Origin: an uncultured Brevibacterium sp.
GTDB taxonomy: Bacteria > Actinomycetota > Actinomycetes > Actinomycetales > Brevibacteriaceae
NCBI GenBank assembly: GCA_902489185.1
Contig: CABTZC010000015.1
Coordinates: 1 to 15,433 of the forward strand
Length of the DNA stretch: 15,433 nt
Direction: 5' to 3'
Below, piece by piece: positions 1-6,749 of the stretch (position 1 is the stretch's first letter; each line of letters opens with the position of its first letter). The notes below the pieces were generated by a model. That model was not told the DNA's origin. It saw only the letters and a list, made by a program, of their open reading frames with translations, and made no database searches. A program made the position numbers and the translations under genes.

Positions 1-3000
1 ACGCTGTTGCTGATGTACACCGCTTCGAATCCATGGAGAGCGATGAGACGCCGTATGTACATGTCACGCGTGCAAAAGGAGCGTCTAACCGGCACATTCG
101 CTTGGCTTTGTACCGTTTCGAACCGGCTAACTTGAGTGACATTTTGCCGTACATGGCGAATTTGGGTGCTGAAGTCGTCGACGAACGCCCGTATCACCTG
201 GAACTCGCTGACGGCACCAGCCGGTACATTTACGACTTTGGCCTGGAGTTCTCACAAGACGTTTCTGAGTCTGACTTTGAACGGATTGAAGACGCGTTCA
301 AGGCAGGTTGGCAAGGTAAGCGTGAGCACGGTCGCATGGACAAGCTCATTGTGGCTGGTCTGACGTGGCAAGACGTCGCGCTTCTGCGTGCTTTCTCGCA
401 CTATCTGCGACAGAGTGGCTTCTCCTTGTCAGAAAAGAACATGGGCGATGTCTACTCCAGCCACCCGGATATTTCGCGACTCTTGGTCGAGCTGTTCACA
501 GCCAAGTTTGATCCGGACTTTGCGCAAGACCGCGAAACCGCAGTGACGGAGAAGACGGAAGAAGTCTACGAGGCGCTCGCCCAGGTGACGTCGCTGGACG
601 CTGACAGGGTTTTGCGTGCCACCGCCGAGGTGATCGCGGCTACCGTGCGCACGAACGTGTTCCAGCGTGGTGAGGATGGTGAGCCTCGCCGGGCAAACGT
701 TTTCAAGATCAAGCCTGAGCTTCTCGAGTTCAGTCCTAAGCCTCGTCCAGCGTTGGAAATGTTCGTGTATTCGCCGGAAGTAGAAGGTGTCCACTTGCGA
801 TTTGGCCGCGTCGCGCGTGGTGGTTTGCGCTGGTCTGACAGGCGCGATGACTTCCGCACGGAAGTCTTGGGCTTGGTGAAGGCTCAGATGGTGAAGAACG
901 CGCTCATTGTTCCAACTGGAGCCAAGGGTGGTTTCTACCCGAAGCGTTTGCCAGACCCGGCTGTGAATCGCGATGCATGGGGCGCAGCTGGACAGGCGGC
1001 TTATGAGGTGTTCATTCATGCGTTGTTGGACGTCACCGATAATTTGGTGGTCGAAGGCGGTCAGCAAAAGACGGTACATCCCGAACGCACGGTTCGCTAC
1101 GACGACGATGACACGTACCTAGTGGTTGCGGCCGACAAGGGTACAGCGCGATTCTCTGATGTTGCGAACAAGATTGCAGTAGATCGTGGCTTCTGGCTAC
1201 AGGATGCTTTCGCTTCAGGTGGTTCCACTGGATATGACCACAAGGCGATGGCGATTACGTCCCGTGGTGCGTGGAAGTCGGTGGAGCGTCACTTCCGTGA
1301 GCTGGGTGTGAATACCGCGACCGACGAGTTCACCGTCGTGGGGATTGGTGACATGAGTGGTGACGTGTTTGGTAACGGTATGTTGCGCTCCGAACACACC
1401 CGTTTGGTGGCGGCTTTTGATCACCGTGACATTTTTATTGACCCTAACCCTGATGCAGCCACGTCGTATCACGAGCGGAAGCGCTTGTTCGAGCTGCCTC
1501 GTTCCAGCTGGCAGGACTACAACCGTGACCTGATTTCAACCGGCGGTGGAGTGTTCTCGCGGTCGTCGAAGTCGATCGAAGTATCGGCCCAAGCCGCAGA
1601 AGCTTTGGGAATGAAAGCCGGTGCGTACACCGCGCCGGATCTGATTCGTGCGATTCTGTGTGCCCCCGTTGACCTGGTCTACAACGGGGGAATCGGAACG
1701 TATATCAAGTCTGAGAGTGAAACTCACGCACAGGTGGGTGACAAAGCGAACGACGCAGTCCGCGTGAATGGCGCCGATCTGCGTGCCCGTGTCGTGGGCG
1801 AAGGTGGAAACCTGGGAGTTACCCAGCTGGGACGTATTGAAGCCGCATTGAACGGACAGAAGATCAATACGGACGCTGTGGACAACTCAGCGGGTGTGGA
1901 CTCTTCGGACAACGAAGTGAATATCAAACTGCTTCTGTCTACGCTGATTGAACATGGGCACCTCCCAGCGGAAGAGCGTGTGAGCGTGCTGGAATCAATG
2001 ACTGACGAAGTCGCTGATCTTGTTCTTGCAAACAACTACACACAGAACGTGGTGATGGGAGAAGCGCGCAGCAACAGCTTGCGGTTGACTGGCACTCTCA
2101 GCCGTCTCATGAAGTATCTGGAGAACAATCAGGCACTGGACCGGGCCGTTGAGTTCCTTCCCACAAGTAAGGAGCTCACAAGGCGTGTGTCAGAACGCGG
2201 AGTGGGCCTTACATCGCCTGAACTGGCCGTTTTGCTTGCGTATGTGAAGATGAACGCCGCCGATGCAATTCTTGCATCAGACGTTCCAGACGAACCGTTT
2301 ATGAAGAAGCATATGTTGCAGTATTTCCCTCGCACCTTGACGGAGAAATACGGTGACCAGCTGACTGACCATCCGTTGTTCCGTGAAATCGCAACCGCGC
2401 ACCTGGTTAACCGCATGGTTGACCGCGGTGGTTTGACGTACATCTTCAGGCTTGTTGAAGAAACTGGAGCGTCGATTCCGCACATTGCTCGCGTCTTCAC
2501 CACTGTGAGCGAAGTGTTCGATCTAGAGGAACACTTCAACGAGATTTGCGCGTTGGACAACAAGGTGGACACCGCGACCCAGGTGGCCTTGCAAAATAAT
2601 TACATTCGACTCCTTGACCGGGCATCGCGCTGGTTTGTTAACCAGGCCCCGGACTTCTTCGTGGTCGAAGACGAGATTGCGCGCTACCGTCCCACCGTGA
2701 CTGAGCTTCGTCCGCAGCTACCCACGTTGGTGCGCGGCTCTGACCGCGACAAACTCGAAGGCCGTGTTGGTGATTTCGTGCGCCACGGGGTGCCCACCGA
2801 TTTGTCGTACCGTGCGGCGGGAATGCTTGACGAGGACGCGTTGCTCACGGTTGCCCAGATTGCCGCGACCTCGGAAACGGACGCGGAAGAAATTGCCGAA
2901 ATCTACTTTGGTGTGACCGAACTGATCCACGGGGTCAAGATCCTAGAAAACATCGGTGCCCTGGACCGCTCCTCGCGGTGGACTGCGCTAGCTCGCGGTG

Positions 3001-3269
3001 CGTTGCGGGACGACTACTACCAAGCTACGGCTGCGATTGTGGACGCGGTGTTGGATTCGACTCAATCCGACAAAGCAACCGCACAAGACCGATCTGACGA
3101 TCGTCTTGCGCAGTGGCAGGTGCACAACGAAACATCTTTGCGGAAGGTCCGTGCGACCGCTGATGAGGTTCTTTCGCTCGACCACGTCGATCAAGCGCCT
3201 TTGTCAGTGTTGTTGCGCATGATCCGTTCACTGGTGCGTTCGACCGTGTACCAATCCCAGCTGGACTAG
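1..3269 (+). CDS. gdh: NAD-specific glutamate dehydrogenase, large (~180 kDa class), 5'-truncated by window edge
   Basis: Oxidative deamination of L-glutamate to 2-oxoglutarate and ammonia with NAD+, in the cytoplasm. The frame is open from base 3 and reads through the first ATG (33), so that ATG is internal and the gene begins outside the window; about 1,089 codons are present against roughly 1,600 for the family (Rv2476c of M. tuberculosis). Visible family motifs are VARGGLRWSD (810-839), the substrate-lysine loop PTGAKGGF (912-935), GDMSGDVFGNGM in the nucleotide-binding fold (1347-1382), DIFIDPNPD (about 1428-1454), VVGEGGNLGVTQLGR (about 1791-1835) and DNEVNIK (1908-1928), followed by a long helical C-terminal region typical of this class. 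It ends in TAG three bases before pdtaS, so the two are probably cotranscribed. The missing part should be the N-terminal regulatory/ACT-like region. Identification is secure; the symbol is generic. Confidence 0.95.
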   Translation, partial: AVADVHRFESMESDETPYVHVTRAKGASNRHIRLALYRFEPANLSDILPYMANLGAEVVDERPYHLELADGTSRYIYDFGLEFSQDVSESDFERIEDAFKAGWQGKREHGRMDKLIVAGLTWQDVALLRAFSHYLRQSGFSLSEKNMGDVYSSHPDISRLLVELFTAKFDPDFAQDRETAVTEKTEEVYEALAQVTSLDADRVLRATAEVIAATVRTNVFQRGEDGEPRRANVFKIKPELLEFSPKPRPALEMFVYSPEVEGVHLRFGRVARGGLRWSDRRDDFRTEVLGLVKAQMVKNALIVPTGAKGGFYPKRLPDPAVNRDAWGAAGQAAYEVFIHALLDVTDNLVVEGGQQKTVHPERTVRYDDDDTYLVVAADKGTARFSDVANKIAVDRGFWLQDAFASGGSTGYDHKAMAITSRGAWKSVERHFRELGVNTATDEFTVVGIGDMSGDVFGNGMLRSEHTRLVAAFDHRDIFIDPNPDAATSYHERKRLFELPRSSWQDYNRDLISTGGGVFSRSSKSIEVSAQAAEALGMKAGAYTAPDLIRAILCAPVDLVYNGGIGTYIKSESETHAQVGDKANDAVRVNGADLRARVVGEGGNLGVTQLGRIEAALNGQKINTDAVDNSAGVDSSDNEVNIKLLLSTLIEHGHLPAEERVSVLESMTDEVADLVLANNYTQNVVMGEARSNSLRLTGTLSRLMKYLENNQALDRAVEFLPTSKELTRRVSERGVGLTSPELAVLLAYVKMNAADAILASDVPDEPFMKKHMLQYFPRTLTEKYGDQLTDHPLFREIATAHLVNRMVDRGGLTYIFRLVEETGASIPHIARVFTTVSEVFDLEEHFNEICALDNKVDTATQVALQNNYIRLLDRASRWFVNQAPDFFVVEDEIARYRPTVTELRPQLPTLVRGSDRDKLEGRVGDFVRHGVPTDLSYRAAGMLDEDALLTVAQIAATSETDAEEIAEIYFGVTELIHGVKILENIGALDRSSRWTALARGALRDDYYQATAAIVDAVLDSTQSDKATAQDRSDDRLAQWQVHNETSLRKVRATADEVLSLDHVDQAPLSVLLRMIRSLVRSTVYQSQLD

Positions 3270-3272
3270 TAC

Positions 3273-4739
3273 ATGAGCGCATTTGCTGATCTGCTCAGTA
3301 GTAAGGGAATCACTGACGAAGACGATATCGAGTGGTTGCATCTGCTTGTCGAAGACTGGCAAATGATCGCCGACCTTGCCTTCGCCGATCTCGTCTTGTG
3401 GGTGAAAGTGGGCGAAACGTTTACTGTGGTCGCACACTGTCGGCCCAATACAGGTTCGATGGTGTACCCGCATGACGAAATCGGCACCGTGGCAAACGAC
3501 GCCGAAAGGTCGCTGATTGCCGATGCGATGGAGTCTGCCCAACCCCGCCAGTACGATTCGGAAGATGGCTTGTTGCAAGGGGCCGAGGCTGTTCCAGTTG
3601 TGCGTGATGGCTCAGTGATCGCTGTTCTCACCATCCATTCCGATGTGGAGCGCAAAGCGAACTATTCACGCATGGAGCGCAATTATCGTTCGGCTGGCGT
3701 GATGCTTTTGTCGATGATTGCCGAAGGCTACTTTCCCGATGTGGAAGCACCGTCGGGTGTGCGGCGTGGTGAGCCTCGCGTGGGCGATGGCATGCTCGTA
3801 CTCAACCGTGAAGGTCGTGTGCGGTATGCCTCGCCCAATGCGATTTCGGTTTTGTACCGCTTGGGGTACAAAGGCGAACTCGAGGGGCGTTATTTAGCGG
3901 AATTGATGTCGGATCTGCTGTCGAAACTGCGACCGGTGGATGAGATCCTTCCGCTGGTCCTTACCGGCCGCGCCGCCTGGCGGACAGAGCTGGAATCGAA
4001 GAAAGTTTCGGTGGCCCTGCGTTCCATTCCGTTCCGTCGCGGCGAGTTCCGAACCGGGGCGTTGCTGCTTGTGCGTGACATTTCTGAGATTCGTCGGCGT
4101 GAGAGAGATCTGTTGTCGCGAGACACGATGATCCGCGAAATGCATCACAGGGTGAAAAACAACCTGCAGACCGTTTCCGCCCTTTTGCGCCTTCAACGTC
4201 GTCGAGTGGAATCTCCTGCGGCTCGGGCGGCTTTGGAAGAAGCGATGCGCAGGGTTTCTGTGATTGCGGTTGTGCATGACGTACTGAGCCAGGGGGTCGA
4301 TCCCGAGGTCGATTTCGATGAAGTTGTCAGCAAGGGCGTGCGCTTGGGTCCGACTTTGGCGAACCCAAACAAAAACATTGAGCTGGAGCAGATTGGTAAA
4401 TTCGGAACAATTTCCTCAGCCGACGCGACGTCGCTTGCGCTCGCCGTCACCGAACTCGTAACGAACGCAATTGAACACGGGTTCGTGTGCGAATCAGAAG
4501 ATGACCCCGTGTATGGAAACGTATGGATTCGCTCGCGTCGATACGACGATCGGCTTGAAGTCGTTATTGCAGACAACGGTGTTGGACTCCGCGAAGGTGA
4601 AGGCCCCGGTAACGGTTTGGGTACTCAAATCGTCAAGACGTTAGTGACAACTGATTTGGATGGAACGATTGAGTGGCGCGATCGGGACGGCGGAGGGACC
4701 GAGGTGGCTGTGGACTTCCCGCTGCGTTCAGGGGCCTAA
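3273..4739 (+). CDS. pdtaS: PdtaS-type cytosolic sensor histidine kinase (GAF-PAS-HisKA_2-HATPase)
   Basis: Soluble histidine kinase that in mycobacteria phosphorylates the ANTAR-type RNA-binding regulator PdtaR. The 488-residue product (M. tuberculosis Rv3220c about 500) has no membrane segment. An N-terminal GAF-like sensor (about 1-145) is followed by a PAS-like domain (about 165-275), the HisKA_2 dimerisation/phosphoacceptor motif REMHHRVKNNLQ (His291/His292), the ATPase N-box with Asn398 in ELVTNAIEHG, the G1 box DNGVGL from Asp434 and the G2 box GNGLGTQIV from Gly446. All catalytic elements are intact. The ATG lies three bases after the glutamate dehydrogenase stop with no strong Shine-Dalgarno, suggesting translational coupling. 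The convergent neighbour is whiB1, as in M. tuberculosis, which supports orthology. No pdtaR is in the window. A closely related HisKA_2 kinase with another partner is the only realistic alternative. Confidence 0.93.
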   Translation: MSAFADLLSSKGITDEDDIEWLHLLVEDWQMIADLAFADLVLWVKVGETFTVVAHCRPNTGSMVYPHDEIGTVANDAERSLIADAMESAQPRQYDSEDGLLQGAEAVPVVRDGSVIAVLTIHSDVERKANYSRMERNYRSAGVMLLSMIAEGYFPDVEAPSGVRRGEPRVGDGMLVLNREGRVRYASPNAISVLYRLGYKGELEGRYLAELMSDLLSKLRPVDEILPLVLTGRAAWRTELESKKVSVALRSIPFRRGEFRTGALLLVRDISEIRRRERDLLSRDTMIREMHHRVKNNLQTVSALLRLQRRRVESPAARAALEEAMRRVSVIAVVHDVLSQGVDPEVDFDEVVSKGVRLGPTLANPNKNIELEQIGKFGTISSADATSLALAVTELVTNAIEHGFVCESEDDPVYGNVWIRSRRYDDRLEVVIADNGVGLREGEGPGNGLGTQIVKTLVTTDLDGTIEWRDRDGGGTEVAVDFPLRSGA

Positions 4740-4763
4740 GGCCTTGGTGCTCGTCCGCCTTAG
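4736..4763. terminator. Possible bidirectional hairpin between pdtaS and whiB1
   Basis: A 7-bp perfect inverted repeat, CTAAGGC (4736-4742) and GCCTTAG (4757-4763), surrounds a 14-base loop. Each arm carries the stop codon of one of the convergent genes: TAA 4737-4739 for pdtaS and TAA on the minus strand at 4760-4762 for whiB1. No U-tract follows on either strand, so termination here is a guess. Confidence 0.3.
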
Positions 4764-5008
4764 CCTGCTCGGCGTGCTCGAGCTGCACGACGTTTGAGTG
4801 CGCGACGTTCGTCTTCGCTCAAACCTCCCCAAACGCCTGCGTCCTGTCCGGTTTCAAGGGCCCACTGAAGGCACGTCTCTGCGACCTCACAGCGGTGGCA
4901 GACGCTTTTTGCTTCTTCGATCTGAAGGAGGGCTGGGCCAGTGTTGCCTATGGGGAAGAAAAGTTCAGGATCCTCGTTGAGGCAAGCTGCACGGTGACGC
5001 CAGTCCAT
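4760..5008 (-). CDS. whiB1: WhiB1-type [4Fe-4S] transcriptional regulator
   Basis: Actinobacterial iron-sulfur regulator that binds the primary sigma factor and responds to nitric oxide. The 82-residue product carries the four cluster cysteines at 9, 37, 40 and 46 (C-x27-C-x2-C-x5-C), the turn motif GVWGG at 58-62 and a basic C-terminal DNA-binding tail (KRRAARARR). The cysteine positions coincide with those of M. tuberculosis WhiB1, and the start sequence MDWRH is typical. I chose the ATG at 5008 over an in-frame ATG at 5047 because AAAGGA lies five bases upstream and the extra 13 residues are not conserved in the family. The gene converges on pdtaS with a 20-base gap, the arrangement of Rv3219/Rv3220c. 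Its upstream region holds a CRP-like palindrome (5132-5147). Confidence 0.95.
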   Translation of the reverse strand: MDWRHRAACLNEDPELFFPIGNTGPALLQIEEAKSVCHRCEVAETCLQWALETGQDAGVWGGLSEDERRALKRRAARARRAG

Positions 5009-5254
5009 GGTGTCCTTTCTCAGGTTTTCCGCGTGCATATGGCGCATGGTCGGCGTGCACGGGGGTGGGAAGAAAATTCTTGGTTAACCTAAGATTCACA
5101 CAATGGCAAGCCTGATACAAGGGGGCTGCGGTGTGAAATTTCTGACAGCACAAAACTCTTGCGCATTAAGCTCGAGCGTGCCTCGAGTCGTCTTTGACGT
5201 ACTAACAGTAACCCTGGTCTTTGGAATAGTCATATTGGCTGACACAATGGAAGC
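5009..5254. promoter_or_regulatory. Divergent control region between whiB1 and lpdA
   Basis: This 246-base non-coding stretch separates divergent whiB1 and lpdA and must contain both promoters. Seen here are a CRP-like palindrome at 5132-5147, the 8-base palindrome GGTTAACC at 5082-5089 and two CTCGAG sites close together (about 5171-5189). There are also partial promoter elements facing lpdA: CTGACA 5142-5147 with TAAGCT 5167-5172 (19-base spacing), and an isolated TTGACG 5194-5199 without a good -10 partner. No clear core promoter could be assigned for whiB1. No small ORF with a convincing ribosome site was found. Confidence 0.5.
5132..5147. promoter_or_regulatory. CRP/GlxR-like operator upstream of whiB1
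   Basis: TGTGA, six bases, then TGACA matches the CRP/GlxR consensus TGTGA-N6-TCACA at 9 of 10 defined positions. In M. tuberculosis whiB1 is a known cAMP-CRP (Rv3676) target, which makes the site plausible here. It lies about 124 bases before the whiB1 start and 108 before lpdA. A single hit of this strength can arise by chance. Confidence 0.35.
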
Positions 5255-6685
5255 GTGAAAAACGTTCTTGACCCTTCGCAAAATCGTGTCGTGATTATTG
5301 GTGGCGGACCAGGCGGGTACGAAGCTGCCCTGGTGGCCGCGCGTTCTGGTGCCGACGTTAGGCTCATCGAGAAGAACCCCACTGGTGGATCAGCTGTTCT
5401 CACTGACGTGGTGCCGTCTAAGTCTTTGATCGCAACCGCCGAGGTCATGGTTGAGTTCACCGAATCCTCGCAGCTTGGGTTACGCGTGGGTGAGGGAGAA
5501 GCCGACCTGAACGGGCAGGTGTGGGTAGATCTTGCGGCTATGAACCGTCGCATTATGAAACTGGCGAATGCACAAGCCAGTGACATTCATGACTCTTTGG
5601 TGTCAGAAGGCGTAAAGGTGATTACCGGCGAGGGCCGTCTGACGAGTGCATCTGAAGTGCATGTGACAGAAAACAACGGAACGGAATACGAACTCAGCGC
5701 AGACACAATTCTGATTGCTGTGGGTGCGCACCCACGTGAATTGTCATCAGCAATGCCAGATGGTGAGCGTATTCTTTCGTGGACTCAGCTGTACAACCTA
5801 AAAGAACTACCCGAACACCTGGTTGTGGTCGGTTCAGGTGTGACAGGTGCGGAGTTCGCCTCTGCATACAACGCGTTGGGAAGCGAAGTGACGCTGGTGT
5901 CGAGCCGTGACCGGGTGCTTCCGGGGCAGGACGAAGATGCGGCCGAGGTGATTGAGTCGGCTTTCCGCCGTCGCGGCATGAATGTGCTGTCACGGTCGCG
6001 TGCCGATTCGGTCACGCGCACCGACGACGGTGTTGAAGTGGTGCTGGCTGATGGGCGTAAAGTGCGCGCGAGCCACTGTCTTATGGCTGTGGGCTCGATC
6101 CCGAACACGTCTGAACTGGGCCTGGAAGAAGCTGGAGTCCATGTTGAGGACAGCGGGCACATTATTGTCGACGGAGTCTCTCGCACCTCGGTCCCGGGAA
6201 TCTACGCGGCAGGAGACTGCACTAGCGTGTTCCCCTTGGCATCGGTTGCTGCTATGCAAGGACGGATTGCCATGTGGCACGCCTTGGGTGATGCGGTTGC
6301 GCCGCTGAAACTGCGAAACGTCGCTTCGAACGTGTTTACGGCCCCTGAGATTGCCACGGTCGGTTTTACTCAAGCCGATCTAGCGACTTCGGGGCACGAT
6401 GTCGAATGGTCAATGGTGTCGCTTGCGACGAATCCGCGTGCCAAGATGCAAGGTAATGAAGAGGGCTTTATTAAGGTGTTTGCGCGCCGTGGATCGGGTT
6501 CAGTGCTCGGGGGAGTGGTCGTGGGGCCCAAGGCTAGCGAACTCATTACCCCGATTGCGCTCGCTGTTGAGAACCGTTTGACGGTGGACCAGTTGTCGTC
6601 CACGTTCATGGTGTACCCGTCGGTGAGCGGATCGCTGTCAGAAGCAACGCGTCGTTTGCACCACCGGCGTGAATTCCGCGACTAG
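5255..6685 (+). CDS. lpdA: LpdA-type NAD(P)H:quinone reductase (flavoprotein lacking disulfide-reductase cysteines)
   Basis: FAD-dependent oxidoreductase of the pyridine nucleotide-disulfide reductase fold, 476 residues, resembling M. tuberculosis LpdA (Rv3303c), which reduces quinones rather than lipoamide. It has the FAD dinucleotide motif IIGGGPGG (14-21), the NAD(P)H motif GSGVTGAE (193-200) and the second FAD motif IYAAGDCT. Where lipoamide dehydrogenases carry the CxxxxC redox disulfide, this protein has GGSAVLTDVVPSK (44-56), with Ala47 and Val52 replacing both cysteines. The C-terminal catalytic His is replaced by Tyr in VYPSVSGSLSEA. It therefore cannot be a normal dihydrolipoamide dehydrogenase. 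The start is GTG 5255: an in-frame TGA at 5240-5242 excludes longer versions, although the ribosome site is weak. It converges on accA3 across a strong hairpin. Confidence 0.9.
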   Translation: MKNVLDPSQNRVVIIGGGPGGYEAALVAARSGADVRLIEKNPTGGSAVLTDVVPSKSLIATAEVMVEFTESSQLGLRVGEGEADLNGQVWVDLAAMNRRIMKLANAQASDIHDSLVSEGVKVITGEGRLTSASEVHVTENNGTEYELSADTILIAVGAHPRELSSAMPDGERILSWTQLYNLKELPEHLVVVGSGVTGAEFASAYNALGSEVTLVSSRDRVLPGQDEDAAEVIESAFRRRGMNVLSRSRADSVTRTDDGVEVVLADGRKVRASHCLMAVGSIPNTSELGLEEAGVHVEDSGHIIVDGVSRTSVPGIYAAGDCTSVFPLASVAAMQGRIAMWHALGDAVAPLKLRNVASNVFTAPEIATVGFTQADLATSGHDVEWSMVSLATNPRAKMQGNEEGFIKVFARRGSGSVLGGVVVGPKASELITPIALAVENRLTVDQLSSTFMVYPSVSGSLSEATRRLHHRREFRD

Positions 6686-6694
6686 AGAGCGACA

Positions 6695-6736
6695 ATATAG
6701 TTTGGGCCCGGACTTCAGTCCGGGCCCAAACTATAT
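6695..6736. terminator. Bidirectional terminator hairpin between lpdA and accA3
   Basis: Perfect 20-bp inverted repeat (6695-6714 and 6717-6736) with only TC between the arms; in RNA it would fold as a GC-rich stem with a small capping loop. It starts 9 bases after the lpdA stop and lies 13 bases from the accA3 stop. The outer stem is A/T-rich (ATATAGTTT) and the core is GGGCCCGGAC. No classic run of U follows on either strand, but its position between convergent stops makes it a terminator for both genes. Confidence 0.85.
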
Positions 6737-6749
6737 GCGCAGGTTGAGT

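Noticed and set aside
429..1079. A 216-codon antisense frame inside the glutamate dehydrogenase gene
   Set aside because: Low-complexity shadow composition, no start signal, and it is opposite strongly conserved motifs of the real gene.
5009..5047. Thirteen-codon upstream extension of WhiB1 from the ATG at 5047
   Set aside because: The MDWRH start at 5008 has a good ribosome site and matches the family; the extension overlaps that site.
5082..5089. Palindrome GGTTAACC in the whiB1 upstream region
   Set aside because: Too short to assign to any regulator; kept only as part of the description of the intergenic region.
4673..5092. A 139-codon plus-strand frame across whiB1
   Set aside because: It is antisense to a well-conserved WhiB protein and starts inside pdtaS; its cysteines are coincidental.
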